Source of the DNA: Streptomyces sp. NRRL WC-3626
GTDB taxonomy: Bacteria; Actinomycetota; Actinomycetes; Streptomycetales; Streptomycetaceae
Direction of reading: 5' to 3'
Length of the DNA: 64,000 nt
Assembly (NCBI RefSeq): GCF_000718785.1
Contig: NZ_JOCA01000016.1
Span: forward strand, 62,001 to 126,000
The stretch's first letter is position 1. Every line of letters starts with the position of its first letter. The position numbers and the translations under genes were made by a program. This document shows positions 8,844 to 17,614 of the stretch, piece after piece. The notes under the pieces were generated by a model that worked only from the letters and a program-made list of their open reading frames with translations, was not told the DNA's origin and made no database searches.

Positions 8844-9933
8844 CGCTGGAACTCCTCGACGAGCGTGCCGGACGGCCGTCCGACGAGGTGATCCGCAGAG
8901 ATCTGCGCAACTGGGCTCGTGCTGTCGGGGCCCGTTGACCGGGAAGTCCGGAATGACGTGCGGAACGTTCTCCACTGGGTGTCCAAGGCGTCCCGGCCGC
9001 TCGCCGATTTTGGTGAACCGGACACGGCTCGCGCGGTTCTCGACTCGCTGAAGCTCAAGCTCGACGGCTCGACGGCTCGACGGCTCGACGGCTCGACGGC
9101 TCGACGGCTCGACGGCACGGCGGCAGCGGCGGAGACGGTGCGGCGCAAGCGTCGGACGCTCGTCAACGCCGCGAATTGCGCCGTCGACCTGGGGAGCTGC
9201 GGGAGAACCCGATCACGGCTGTCCGCTGGCAGAAGCCGAAGGTGTCCAACCAGGTCGATCCGTGGGTCGTCGCCAACCCGGAGCAAGCACGGAACCTGCT
9301 GGCGGCGGTTTCCTACGTGGGCGGGTACCGGCGTGCCCGTGGTCGTCGCCTCGTGGGTCTGCTCGCCGCTATGTACTTCGGAGGTCTCCGGCCGGCGGAA
9401 GCGGTCGGCCTCGTCGAGACGGACCTGAACGTTCCCGGGCAGGGCTGGGGCTCGGCGCTGCTCCACCGGACTCGTCCGTCCGTCGGCAAGCAGTGGACCG
9501 ACTCGGGGGAGACCCATGACGACCGCGGGCTGAAGAACCGGCTGACCGAGGACGTCAGGAGGGTGCCCATCCCGCCGCACCTCGTCGCCGTACTCCGCGA
9601 GCACCTGGCCACCTTCGGCACGGCGGACGACGGGCGGCTGTTCTTCAGCGAGAATGGCTCGGTCGTCCCGTCCTCGACCTACTACCGCGTGTGGCAGGAG
9701 GCCCGGCTCCTCGCGCTTCCGCCGGCCGTCGCGGCCTCGCCGCTCGCAAGTAGGCCGTACGACCTCCGGTACTCGGCGCTGTCGACGTGGCTCAACGCCG
9801 GGGCCGACTCGACCGAGGTGGCCGAGCGCGCGGGCAACAGCGTCGAGGTCCTGCTGACCCGCCACGCGAAGTGCCTCGACGGCAGGGCGTCGCCAACCGT
9901 CGAATCGAGGACCTATTGCGCGAGTACGAATGA
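8800..9933 (+). pseudogene. Decayed tyrosine-type integrase
   Basis: Sequence typical of Streptomyces tyrosine integrases is spread over three frames with at least three frameshifts: near 8925-8938, near 9180-9190 and near 9885. Pieces in order are the N-terminal helices (ALTSVTLELLDERAGRP; RNVLHWVSKASRPLADF), the catalytic domain from about 9200 (NPEQARNLLAAV, GLRPAEAVGL), box II YDLRYSALSTWLNAG, and the out-of-frame tail NRRIEDLLREYE ending at TGA 9931-9933. The conserved His of YDLRH is Tyr (9770-9772), and the nucleophilic Tyr of the usual (R/I)YAKCLDG motif is His (CAC 9863-9865). It cannot work as a recombinase. Confidence 0.85.
9060..9115 (+). repeat. Seven tandem copies of an 8-bp unit inside the integrase pseudogene
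   Basis: CTCGACGG is repeated exactly seven times. It translates as repeats of LDGSTARR. One copy would give the family-typical LKLDGTAAAAET; the six extra copies add 48 bp (16 codons), so the expansion keeps the frame. It looks like slipped-strand expansion. Confidence 0.95.
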
Positions 9934-9954
9934 GGCGTCCTGCCCTAACACTGA

Positions 9955-9979
9955 GGCCCCAGAGTAATCGTCTGGGGCC
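9955..9979 (+). terminator. Hairpin terminator after the integrase
   Basis: A perfect 9-bp stem GGCCCCAGA / TCTGGGGCC with a 7-base loop begins 21 bases after the integrase stop and is followed by TTGTTCG. It could also serve the minus-strand zinc-knuckle gene that converges on it. Confidence 0.7.
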
Positions 9980-10015
9980 TTGTTCGCTCCCCGCCCTACC
10001 TGTGCTGCTGCTTCC

Positions 10016-10159
10016 TCACTTGTTCGGGCAGTTGCGCTTGTCGTGCCCGTGGTAGTTGCACACGCTGCACTTCCCAGCGTTGTGAGAGACATCGCACGTC
10101 CTCTTGTCGTGCCCTGCCTCGCCGCACCAAGAACAAGTGCGGGTCCCGCTCGCGCTCAT
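10016..10159 (-). CDS. 47-aa protein with two CCHC zinc knuckles
   Basis: A short minus-strand gene starting at ATG (complement of 10157-10159), with GGAGG just upstream, encodes MSASGTRTCSWCGEAGHDKR and onwards. It has two perfect CX2CX4HX4C motifs, C9-C12-H17-C22 and C31-C34-H39-C44, each ending GHDKR(T/N)C. Zinc knuckles of this type bind single-stranded nucleic acid. Eight invariant Cys/His ligands within 47 residues cannot be chance, so I regard this as a real gene even though it is tiny. It lies between the integrase debris and tRNA-Arg, inside the accessory region. Its partner and function are unknown. Confidence 0.8.
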   Translation of the reverse strand: MSASGTRTCSWCGEAGHDKRTCDVSHNAGKCSVCNYHGHDKRNCPNK

Positions 10160-10476
10160 TTCCCCTCCGCATGGTCCGTGGCTCGTCGCCAACGCACGGA
10201 GTGTAACGCCGCAAACCAGCTAGATCGGCGTTTTGTCAGACTGCTGGTGCTCTCGGCCTTGTCCCTTGAGTTGGTTGCTGCGGGTGCACTCATCCGTCAT
10301 TCTCCATCGACGGCATGCGGCCCCGTTGGCGCCCGCCGGGCAGAGGGCCGCATTCGCCGGCGAGTGCTCGCAGTCTCCAGGGCTCACCTGCGGCGATGCT
10401 CCAAAGTCCCGTCCACGCCTCGTCCGCAGCGCCTGACATACAGCCGCTCCGGGCGGCGCATGTCTGCACATACGCG
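10160..10476. other. Gap between the zinc-knuckle gene and the tRNA terminator
   Basis: No convincing gene is seen on either strand; the open frames here lack homology-like features and ribosome sites. The stretch should hold the zinc-knuckle promoter next to 10160-10200, but no clear -35/-10 pair stands out. Confidence 0.5.
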
Positions 10477-10516
10477 AAGACCCCGCTCACAGCGTTTCCG
10501 CTGGTGACGGGGTCTT
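10477..10516 (-). terminator. Terminator of tRNA-Arg
   Basis: A strong hairpin with outer arms AAGACCCCG (10477-10485) and CGGGGTCTT (10508-10516) and inner arms TCAC/GTGA and AGCG/CGCT around TTTC lies just 3' of the tRNA on the minus strand. A second small hairpin, GGGCACCT / AGGTGCCC (10518-10539), abuts the tRNA 3' end. Confidence 0.7.
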
Positions 10517-10534
10517 TGGGCACCTCATACAAGG

Positions 10535-10606
10535 TGCCCCCGGCAGGATTCGAACCTGCGCACACGGCTCCGGAGGCCGTTGCTCTATCCCCTGAGCTAC
10601 GGGGGC
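10535..10606 (-). tRNA. tRNA-Arg (anticodon CCG)
   Basis: On the minus strand the sequence folds as a cloverleaf: acceptor GCCCCCG pairs with CGGGGGC, the D arm contains AGCTCAGGGGATAGAGC, the anticodon loop is CTCCGGA with anticodon CCG, and the T arm contains GGTTCGAATCC. The discriminator is A and no full CCA is encoded. It reads codon CGG. Its 3' end faces the integrase pseudogene and the accessory genes, the orientation expected when an integrative element has used the tRNA 3' end as its attachment site. Confidence 0.95.
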
Positions 10607-10778
10607 GTGTCGGTCGCGGTGATCGCGGCGACGGGTAGAACAGTACCAGTTCTCGGGGGGTGGTCCGGAACCCGTTTTTGCTGGAGGCGGGGGCGGTCCG
10701 GAGGCGGGGCGTCGCCCGTGCGGGGTGGAATGGGGGAAACGCCGGACGCGGTGGCCGGGTCCGACCTACTCTCGAGTT

Positions 10779-11195
10779 GTGCCAGGCGCGTCGGGCCGGG
10801 TTCTTGTTGTGGACGACAACAAGGTCATCCGGCAGTTGATCAGGGTCAACCTCGAGCTTGAGGGCATCGAGGTCGTGACCGCGGCCGATGGTGCCGAGTG
10901 TCTGGAAGTCGTTCAACAGGTGCGGCCCGACCTCGTCACCCTCGATGTCGTCATGCCGCGGCTCGACGGCCTTCGGACCGCGGCCAGGTTGCGTACGGAT
11001 CCTCGGACCAGTCACCTTCCGCTCGTCATCGTCAGCGCGTGCAGTCAGTACGAGATCGAGAGCGGGCTGGAGGTCGGGGTGGACGCCTTTCTGGCCAAGC
11101 CCTTCGATCCCGCCGAGCTGGTGCGGCTCGTTCAGCGGCTGATTCCCAGTCCCCTCGGGGACGCCGAGCCGGCCGCCGGGCACGCGGGCGGGTGA
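10779..11195 (+). CDS. Stand-alone receiver-domain response regulator
   Basis: A 138-aa protein consisting only of a CheY-like receiver: acidic pocket VVDD (residues 10-13), phospho-acceptor D56 in TLDVVMPRLDG, Ser86 of the switch position, and K107 in FLAKPFDP. There is no output domain; a short Gly/Ala tail follows. Start GTG 10779 was chosen because the receiver begins immediately after it. No histidine kinase is adjacent. It lies upstream of nrtL-lysA, between the tRNA and the core block. It likely acts by protein-protein contact as a single-domain regulator; partner unknown. Confidence 0.85.
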   Translation: MPGASGRVLVVDDNKVIRQLIRVNLELEGIEVVTAADGAECLEVVQQVRPDLVTLDVVMPRLDGLRTAARLRTDPRTSHLPLVIVSACSQYEIESGLEVGVDAFLAKPFDPAELVRLVQRLIPSPLGDAEPAAGHAGG

Positions 11196-11272
11196 GCGGG
11201 AGCCGTCCACATCTCGGGATCACGGCCAAACCCATTCGTCTACCCACCCCCCTCCTCCCATACGCTTGTCCC

Positions 11273-12247
11273 GTGACCCCCGCCGAGCTCTCCCGCACCG
11301 TGCTGCACGCGGTGCGCCGTGCCGTCGACGACGGGGAGCTGAGGGTGGCTGAGCTGCCCGAACGGGTGCTCGTCGCACCTCCGGGGCCCGGCGGATGCGG
11401 GGACTACGCGACCAACGTGGCCCTGAAGCTCGCCCGGTCGGCCGGGCAGCCGGCGGCGCGGGTCGCCGAGATTCTGCGGCCCTATCTGCTGCGTTCCCAC
11501 AGCATCGGTGACGTCGTCGTCACCGGGCCCGGGTTCATCAACATCGGCCTCGCCGGCACCGGGACCGACGCGCTCGTCCGCGAGATTCTGCGGTGCGGGT
11601 CCCGGTACGGGCACAGTGACGCGCTGAGCGGGCAGACCGTTCGGCTGCGGCCGGTGCGTGAGGTGCGGGCCGTTGTCCATGCCGAGGCGCTCAGGCGGAT
11701 CCTGGAGTCGCAGGGCGCCGTCGTACACCTCGACGAGGACGGTCCCGGGACCGTTGTACGGCCCGTTCCCGCTCCCTCCGATCCCTTCCGGCTCGGTCCC
11801 GACGCCGGGCGCTGGGCCCTGCTGTACCCCGCCTCCCACGACCGGCCCCGGATCGACGACGAGCATCTGGCGCAGCGGGAGAGCAACCCGCTGTTCCGCG
11901 TGCGGTACGCCCATGCCCGCAGCCGTGCGCTGCTGTGTAACGCCGCCGATCTCCACCAGGAACCCGAGCCCGGGCCCGTCGACGACGCGCAGGCGCTCGG
12001 ACAGGTCCTCGCCGACCACCCCCGTGTTCTCGCGGCCGCCGCCGCCCACCACGCGCCCGACCGGCTCGCCCGGCAACTCGTCGCCGTCGCCGATGCCGTA
12101 CTGCCCCTGTATCCGGCCGTGCTGCCGCTCGGCGAGGAGAAACCCTCGGCCGCCCACCGTGCCCGGCTCGCGCTCGCCGACGCCGCCGGGGCGGTGCTGG
12201 CCGGCGGCCTGTCCCTGCTCGGCATCGACGCACCCGACCACCTCTGA
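11273..12247 (+). CDS. nrtL: ArgS-related anticodon-binding protein NrtL
   Basis: A 324-aa protein resembling the N-terminal additional domain and the C-terminal DALR anticodon-binding domain of arginyl-tRNA synthetase, but without the catalytic Rossmann domain: there is no HIGH or KMSKS motif. The N-terminal part includes [12 protein letters not shown] and GPGFINI, as in ArgS; the C-terminal helical part includes [16 protein letters not shown], the DALR-like start. The GTG start at 11273 follows TTGTCCC. Such proteins are conserved just upstream of lysA in Streptomyces. It probably binds tRNA or acts in regulation, but no function is established. It is 22 bases upstream of lysA and probably co-transcribed. 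Confidence 0.8.
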   Translation: MTPAELSRTVLHAVRRAVDDGELRVAELPERVLVAPPGPGGCGDYATNVALKLARSAGQPAARVAEILRPYLLRSHSIGDVVVTGPGFINIGLAGTGTDALVREILRCGSRYGHSDALSGQTVRLRPVREVRAVVHAEALRRILESQGAVVHLDEDGPGTVVRPVPAPSDPFRLGPDAGRWALLYPASHDRPRIDDEHLAQRESNPLFRVRYAHARSRALLCNAADLHQEPEPGPVDDAQALGQVLADHPRVLAAAAAHHAPDRLARQLVAVADAVLPLYPAVLPLGEEKPSAAHRARLALADAAGAVLAGGLSLLGIDAPDHL

Positions 12248-12269
12248 GAGAACCCAGAGAGACACTGAC

Positions 12270-13661
12270 ATGAGCCGTTCCGCACACCCCGCCGGGCCCC
12301 GTCACGCCGACGTCCTCCCCGAGGGGCACTACTCCGCCCCGCCCACCGACCTCAACGCCCTCGACGCCAAGGTGTGGGCCGAGACCGTCACGCGTGACGA
12401 GGACGGTGTGGTCACCGTCGGCGGGATCGACGTCAAGCGGCTCGCCGAGGAGTACGGCACCCCCGCCTACTTCCTCGACGAGCAGGACTTCCGGGCCCGG
12501 GCGCGGGACTGGCGTACCGCCTTCGGCAGTGAAGCCGACGTGTTCTACGCCGGCAAGGCGTTCCTCTCCCGGGCCGTCGTGCGGTGGCTGGACGAGGAGG
12601 GGCTCAATCTCGACGTGTGCTCCGGTGGGGAGCTCGCCACCGCCCTGTCCGCCGGGATGCCCGCCGAGCGGATCGCGTTCCACGGCAACAACAAGTCGAC
12701 CGGCGAGATCCGGCGGGCCGTCGAAGCCGGGGTCGGGCGGATCGTGCTCGACTCGTTCCAGGAGATCGTCCGCGTCGCGCACATCGCGCGGGAGCTCGGC
12801 ACGCGGCAGCGGGTGCAGATCCGTATCACCGTGGGCGTCGAGGCGCACACGCACGAGTTCATCGCCACCGCCCACGAGGACCAGAAGTTCGGCATCCCGC
12901 TGGCCGGCGGGCAGGCCGCGGAGGCCGTGCGGCGGGCGCTGCAGCTCGACGGGCTGGAACTCATCGGGATCCACTCGCACATCGGGTCGCAGATCTTCGA
13001 CATGTCCGGGTTCGAGGTCGCCGCGCACCGCGTGGTCGGTCTGCTCAAGGACATCCGCGACGAGCACGGCGTCGAACTGCCCGAGATCGACCTCGGCGGC
13101 GGGCTCGGCATCGCGTACACGAGCGACGACGACCCGCGCGAGCCGTACGAGATCGCCAAGACGCTCACCGAGATCGTCACCCGTGAGTGCGACGCCGCGC
13201 GGCTGACCACCCCCCGTATCTCCGTGGAGCCGGGCCGCGCCATCGTCGGGCCGACCGCCTTCACGCTCTACGAGGTCGGCACCGTCAAGCCGCTCGACGG
13301 GCTGCGGACGTACGTCTCCGTCGACGGCGGCATGTCGGACAACATCCGGACCGCGCTGTACGACGCCGAATACAGCGTCGCTCTCGCCTCCCGGGTCTCC
13401 GACGCCGAGCCGATGCTGTGCCGCGTCGTCGGCAAGCACTGCGAGAGTGGTGACATCGTGGTGAAGGACGCCTTCCTGCCGGGGGACCTGGCACCCGGTG
13501 ACCTCATCGCCGTACCGGCGACCGGGGCGTACTGCCGGTCGATGGCCAGCAACTACAACCACGCCCTGCGCCCGCCCGTCGTCGCCGTCCGGGACGGCGA
13601 GGCGCGCGTGATCGTACGGCGGGAGACGGAAGAGGATCTTCTCCGGCTCGATGTCGGATGA
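12270..13661 (+). CDS. lysA: Diaminopimelate decarboxylase
   Basis: A 463-aa PLP enzyme (fold type III, alanine racemase-like) that decarboxylates meso-diaminopimelate to L-lysine, the last step of lysine synthesis. Visible motifs are the PLP lysine in FYAGKAFLS (about residue 95), the HGNNKS loop (about 146), the IHSHIGSQ segment, GGGLGI, EPGRAIV and the C-terminal active-site Cys in GKHCESGD near 390. The ATG at 12270 follows the CAGAGAGAC ribosome site. Length is normal for actinobacteria. It lies after nrtL and before hom, so aspartate-family amino acid genes are clustered. Confidence 0.97.
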   Translation: MSRSAHPAGPRHADVLPEGHYSAPPTDLNALDAKVWAETVTRDEDGVVTVGGIDVKRLAEEYGTPAYFLDEQDFRARARDWRTAFGSEADVFYAGKAFLSRAVVRWLDEEGLNLDVCSGGELATALSAGMPAERIAFHGNNKSTGEIRRAVEAGVGRIVLDSFQEIVRVAHIARELGTRQRVQIRITVGVEAHTHEFIATAHEDQKFGIPLAGGQAAEAVRRALQLDGLELIGIHSHIGSQIFDMSGFEVAAHRVVGLLKDIRDEHGVELPEIDLGGGLGIAYTSDDDPREPYEIAKTLTEIVTRECDAARLTTPRISVEPGRAIVGPTAFTLYEVGTVKPLDGLRTYVSVDGGMSDNIRTALYDAEYSVALASRVSDAEPMLCRVVGKHCESGDIVVKDAFLPGDLAPGDLIAVPATGAYCRSMASNYNHALRPPVVAVRDGEARVIVRRETEEDLLRLDVG

Positions 13662-13743
13662 GTGGCCGCAGAACGTAAGGAACAGCGGCGGCAGAACGCA
13701 GGAACAGCCGCGGCAGAACGTAGGAACAGTGGCCGCGAAAACA
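13662..13743 (+). repeat. Tandem 22-23 bp repeats after lysA
   Basis: Units at 13662-13684, 13685-13706 and 13707-13728 share the core GCAGAACGTAGGAACA with few changes; a degenerate fourth unit ends at 13743. They begin immediately after the lysA stop. No hairpin dominates. Confidence 0.85.
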
Positions 13744-13764
13744 GTGGGTGTCCACTAAGACCTT

Positions 13765-13799
13765 GATCGGTCGACGGAAGATCTTCTGTCCGATCGGTC
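13765..13799 (+). promoter_or_regulatory. Palindrome framed by direct repeats upstream of hom
   Basis: GATCGGTC occurs at 13765-13772 and again at 13792-13799. Between them is an 18-bp near-palindrome, GACGGAAGATCTTCTGTC (13773-13790), with one mismatch. The layout suggests an operator or leader structure for hom-thrC; no known regulator was recognised. Confidence 0.35.
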
Positions 13800-13902
13800 A
13801 TGAAAATGAAATAGATGTCTCACGATCCGGACCAGGGAAAGAAAGTCCCGTCCGGTGAGTGAGACTGGTGCAACCGAGACGGTAATCAGGAATCGAGGTC
13901 GG

Positions 13903-15195
13903 ATGATGCGTACGCGTCCGCTGAAGGTGGCGCTGCTGGGCTGTGGAGTGGTCGGCTCAGAGGTGGCGCGCATCATGACGACGCACGCCGACGACCTCGC
14001 CGCCCGGATCGGGGCCCCGGTGGAGCTCGCGGGCGTGGCGGTACGGCGGCCCGACAAGGTGCGCGAGGGCATCGACCCCGCCCTGGTCACCACCGACGCC
14101 ACCGCGCTCGTCAAGCGCGGGGACCTCGACATCGTCGTGGAGGTCATCGGCGGTATCGAGCCCGCCCGTACGCTCATCGGCACCGCCTTCGAACACGGCG
14201 CGTCCGTCGTCTCCGCGAACAAGGCGCTGCTCGCCCAGGACGGCGCCGCGCTGCACGCCGCCGCCGAGGAGCACGGCAAGGACCTCTACTACGAGGCCGC
14301 CGTCGCCGGCGCCATCCCGCTGATCCGCCCGCTGCGCGAGTCCCTCGCCGGTGACAAGGTCAACCGGGTCCTCGGCATCGTCAACGGCACCACCAACTTC
14401 ATCCTCGACAAGATGGACAGCACGGGCGCCGGCTACCAGGAGGCGCTCGACGAGGCCACCGCGCTGGGGTACGCCGAGGCCGACCCGACCGCCGACGTCG
14501 AGGGCTTCGACGCCGCCGCCAAGGCCGCCATCCTCGCCGGGATCGCCTTCCACACGCGCGTGCGGCTCGACGACGTCTACCGCGAGGGCATGACCGAGGT
14601 CACCGCCGCCGACTTCGCCTCCGCGAAGGAGATGGGCTGCACCATCAAGCTGCTCGCCATCTGCGAGCGGGCCGGTGACGGCGCCTCCGTCACCGCGCGC
14701 GTGCATCCGGCGATGATCCCGCTCAGCCACCCGCTGGCCTCCGTACGCGGCGCCTACAACGCGGTGTTCGTCGAGTCGGACGCCTCCGGGCAGCTGATGT
14801 TCTACGGCCCCGGCGCGGGCGGTGCGCCGACCGCGTCCGCCGTGCTCGGGGACCTCGTCGCCGTGGGGCGCAACCGGATCAACGGGACCACCGGGCCCGG
14901 TGCGTCCGCGTACGCCGCGCTGCCGGTGTCGCCGATGGGCGAGGTCGTCACGCGCTACCACATCAGCCTCGACGTGGCCGACAAACCGGGTGTCCTCGCC
15001 CAGGTCGCCACCGTGTTCGCCGAGCACGGTGTCTCGATCGACACCGTGCGGCAGCAGGGCAAGGACGGTGAGGCCTCCCTCGTCGTCGTCACCCACCGTG
15101 CGTCCGACGCGGCCCTCGGCGGCACCGTCGACGCGTTGCGCAAGCTCGACACCGTGCGTGGTGTCGCCAGCATCATGCGGGTTGAAGGAGAGTAA
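13903..15195 (+). CDS. hom: Homoserine dehydrogenase
   Basis: A 430-aa NAD(P)-dependent enzyme that reduces aspartate semialdehyde to homoserine, the branch point to threonine and methionine. Domains are an N-terminal Rossmann fold (GCGVVG, residues 13-18), a central catalytic domain with NGTTNFILDKM (about 160) and TADVEGFDAAAKAAIL (about 200), and a C-terminal ACT domain (about 352-430, YHISLDVADKPGVLAQVA) for threonine feedback. ATG 13903 follows GAGG, while an in-frame GTG at 13855 lacks a site. The gap to thrC is six bases, so the two are one transcript. Confidence 0.97.
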   Translation: MMRTRPLKVALLGCGVVGSEVARIMTTHADDLAARIGAPVELAGVAVRRPDKVREGIDPALVTTDATALVKRGDLDIVVEVIGGIEPARTLIGTAFEHGASVVSANKALLAQDGAALHAAAEEHGKDLYYEAAVAGAIPLIRPLRESLAGDKVNRVLGIVNGTTNFILDKMDSTGAGYQEALDEATALGYAEADPTADVEGFDAAAKAAILAGIAFHTRVRLDDVYREGMTEVTAADFASAKEMGCTIKLLAICERAGDGASVTARVHPAMIPLSHPLASVRGAYNAVFVESDASGQLMFYGPGAGGAPTASAVLGDLVAVGRNRINGTTGPGASAYAALPVSPMGEVVTRYHISLDVADKPGVLAQVATVFAEHGVSIDTVRQQGKDGEASLVVVTHRASDAALGGTVDALRKLDTVRGVASIMRVEGE

Positions 15196-15201
15196 CCAGC
15201 A

Positions 15202-16260
15202 ATGACCCACCAGTGGCGCGGAATCATCGAGGAGTACCGGGACCGGCTGCCGGTATCCGACACCACGCCGGTCGTGACGCTCCGCGAGGGCGGCACGCCG
15301 CTCGTGCCCGCGCAGGTGCTCTCCGAGCGCACGGGCTGCGAGGTGCACCTCAAGGTCGAGGGCGCGAACCCGACCGGGTCCTTCAAGGACCGCGGGATGA
15401 CCATGGCCATCAGCAAGGCCAAGGAGGAGGGCGCGCAGGCCGTCATCTGCGCCTCCACCGGCAACACGTCCGCGAGCGCCGCCGCGTACGGGGTGCGCGC
15501 GGGCATGGTCTCCGCCGTGCTCGTACCGCAGGGGAAGATCGCGCTCGGCAAGATGGGCCAGGCGCTGGTGCACGGCGCGAAGATCCTCCAGGTCGACGGC
15601 AACTTCGACGACTGCCTCACGCTCGCCCGCGCGCTGAGCGACAACTACCCGGTGGCGCTGGTCAATTCGGTCAACCCGGTACGGATAGAAGGCCAGAAGA
15701 CCGCCGCCTTCGAGATCGTGGACATGCTGGGCGACGCCCCCGACATCCACGTCCTGCCGGTGGGCAACGCGGGCAACATCACCGCGTACTGGAAGGGGTA
15801 CAAGGAGTACGCCGCCGACAAGGTCAGCACGCGGACACCGCGTATGTGGGGGTTCCAGGCCTCCGGCAGCGCACCGATCGTGCGCGGCGAGGTCGTCAAG
15901 GACCCGTCGACCATCGCCACCGCCATCCGCATCGGCAACCCGGCGTCGTGGGACTTCGCGCTCGCCGCGCGGGACGAGTCCGGCGGCGCCATCGACGAGG
16001 TGACGGACCGTGAGATCCTGCGCGCCTACCGGCTGTTGGCCTCCCAGGAGGGCGTCTTCGTCGAGCCCGCGTCCGCCGCGTCGGTCGCCGGTCTGCTGAA
16101 GGCCGCCGAGCAGGGCAGGGTCGACCCGGGGCAGCGGATCGTGTGCACCGTCACCGGCAACGGTCTCAAGGACCCTGACTGGGCCGTCGCCGGCGCCCCG
16201 CAGCCGGTCACCGTCCCCGTCGACGCCGCGACCGCCGCCCAGCGGCTCGGCCTGGTCTAG
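15202..16260 (+). CDS. thrC: Threonine synthase
   Basis: A 352-aa PLP enzyme (fold type II) converting O-phosphohomoserine to threonine. The PLP lysine lies in GSFKDRGMT (about residue 61), with the phosphate loop GNAGNI (about 190) and [11 protein letters not shown] near 78. Length is typical of the short bacterial class. The ATG follows AAGGAGAG directly after hom. An 18-bp hairpin after its stop separates it from thrB. Confidence 0.97.
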   Translation: MTHQWRGIIEEYRDRLPVSDTTPVVTLREGGTPLVPAQVLSERTGCEVHLKVEGANPTGSFKDRGMTMAISKAKEEGAQAVICASTGNTSASAAAYGVRAGMVSAVLVPQGKIALGKMGQALVHGAKILQVDGNFDDCLTLARALSDNYPVALVNSVNPVRIEGQKTAAFEIVDMLGDAPDIHVLPVGNAGNITAYWKGYKEYAADKVSTRTPRMWGFQASGSAPIVRGEVVKDPSTIATAIRIGNPASWDFALAARDESGGAIDEVTDREILRAYRLLASQEGVFVEPASAASVAGLLKAAEQGRVDPGQRIVCTVTGNGLKDPDWAVAGAPQPVTVPVDAATAAQRLGLV

Positions 16261-16264
16261 CCCG

Positions 16265-16315
16265 GCGGCGTCGCGATGCCGCAGTGGATCCCCTACGGCG
16301 GCATCGCGACACCGC
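16265..16315 (+). terminator. Strong hairpin after thrC
   Basis: Arms at 16265-16282 and 16298-16315 (GCGGCGTCGCGATGCCGC and GCGGCATCGCGACACCGC) pair over 18 bp with one mismatch, around a 15-base loop. It starts four bases after the thrC stop. There is no U tract, as is common in Streptomyces terminators. Confidence 0.65.
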
Positions 16316-16696
16316 GGCAGGGGAAGGCCGCGACACCGCGACAGGATCCGCGACTTCGTCCGCAAAACGGGCGTAAGGGTGCGCTCACCTGGGGAAGTTC
16401 CCTACAGGGGGTGCACAGGGGGCTTGCGACACGCATCGTGCGCCTCCTGTGCGCCCTATGTCGCCACTGAACCTTCCTTCGATAGGCTGTACTCAACCCG
16501 CCCGCCGCATATGCCGCGGTATCGCGGCGTCCCCGTGGTCCGGACAGCGGCCCGGAGACGCCCGGAGAGCGGCCGGCCACCCCGGTCGGCGGCGATCCCA
16601 GGGCTTTCGTACGCCCTCGAATGTCCATCGAGTGCCACTGGACCGCCCGTCGGGTGCCATTCGACAGTCACGCAGCTCAAGGAGAGTCTTCGAGCG
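16316..16696. other. Gap upstream of thrB
   Basis: About 380 bases without a credible gene. A TAGGCT hexamer at 16492-16497 fits the Streptomyces -10 consensus in five of six positions, but no good -35 precedes it. The stretch suggests thrB has its own promoter and a leader of up to 200 bases. Confidence 0.4.
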
Positions 16697-17614
16697 ATGG
16701 CCGGTCCCGCCTTCCGCGCCGCCGCCGTCCGGGTGCGCGTCCCCGCCACCAGCGCCAACCTCGGCCCGGGCTTCGACGCCCTCGGCCTCGCGCTGGGTCT
16801 CTACGACGACGTCGTCGTCCGGGTGGCCGATTCCGGACTGCACATCGACATCGCCGGTGAGGGCGGCGAGACCCTCCCGCGCGACGAGAACCATCTGCTC
16901 GTACGTTCCCTGCGCACCGCCTTCGACCTGCTCGGCGGACAGCCGCGGGGCCTGGAGATCGTCTGCGCCAACCGCATTCCGCACGGCCGCGGTCTGGGCT
17001 CCTCCTCCGCCGCCATCTGCGCCGGCATCGTCGCCGCCCGCGCCGTGACGATAGGCGCCGAGTCGCGGCTCGACGACACCGCGCTGCTCGAACTCGCCAC
17101 CGAGATCGAGGGTCACCCCGACAACGTCGCGGCCTGCCTGCTCGGCGGGTTCACCCTGTCCTGGATGGAGGCCGGCGCGGCCCGCGCGATCAGGATGGAC
17201 CCCGCCGATTCCATCGTTCCGGTGGTTTTCGTGCCCGGTAAGCCGGTTCTCACCGAGACCGCGCGCGGCCTGCTGCCGCGCACCGTGCCGCACGTCGACG
17301 CCGCCGCCAACGCGGGCCGTGCGGCCCTGCTCGTCGAGGCCCTGACCAGGCGCCCCGAGCTGCTGCTGCCCGCCACCGAGGACCGACTGCACCAGGAGTA
17401 CCGCGCCCCGGCCATGCCCGAGAGCGCCGCACTGGTGGAGCGGCTGCGGGGGGACGGGATCCCCGCGGTGATCTCCGGCGCCGGACCCACGGTCATGGCG
17501 CTGGCCGACGCGGAAAGCGCCGACAAGGTCGAAGCACTGGCCGGCACCGACTGGGCCGCCAATCGGCTCGGTCTCGATGTGCGGGGCGCGAGCGTACTGC
17601 CGCTCGCCACCTGA
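16697..17614 (+). CDS. thrB: Homoserine kinase
   Basis: A 305-aa GHMP-family kinase that phosphorylates homoserine with ATP to give the thrC substrate. The GHMP loop PHGRGLGSSSAA lies at about 94-106, and the N-terminal PATSANLGPGFDALG (about 18-32) and C-terminal ISGAGPTVMAL are family marks. ATG 16697 was chosen because AAGGAGAG lies 10 bases before it and the frame upstream does not look coding. It stands apart from hom-thrC by 436 bases and a hairpin. Confidence 0.96.
   Translation: MAGPAFRAAAVRVRVPATSANLGPGFDALGLALGLYDDVVVRVADSGLHIDIAGEGGETLPRDENHLLVRSLRTAFDLLGGQPRGLEIVCANRIPHGRGLGSSSAAICAGIVAARAVTIGAESRLDDTALLELATEIEGHPDNVAACLLGGFTLSWMEAGAARAIRMDPADSIVPVVFVPGKPVLTETARGLLPRTVPHVDAAANAGRAALLVEALTRRPELLLPATEDRLHQEYRAPAMPESAALVERLRGDGIPAVISGAGPTVMALADAESADKVEALAGTDWAANRLGLDVRGASVLPLAT

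Noticed and set aside
9980..10507. A 175-codon plus-strand open frame between the integrase remains and the tRNA
   Set aside because: It runs over the zinc-knuckle gene and the tRNA terminator, and its composition is not protein-like.
13957..16365. An 802-codon minus-strand open frame opposite hom and thrC
   Set aside because: It is a mirror of high-GC codon bias. The plus-strand enzymes are complete and unmistakable, and the minus translation is repetitive Gly/Asp/Val/Arg.
12270..17614. lysA-hom-thrC-thrB as part of a secondary-metabolite cluster
   Set aside because: These are the primary enzymes in their normal Streptomyces core position, with no assembly-line or tailoring genes nearby.
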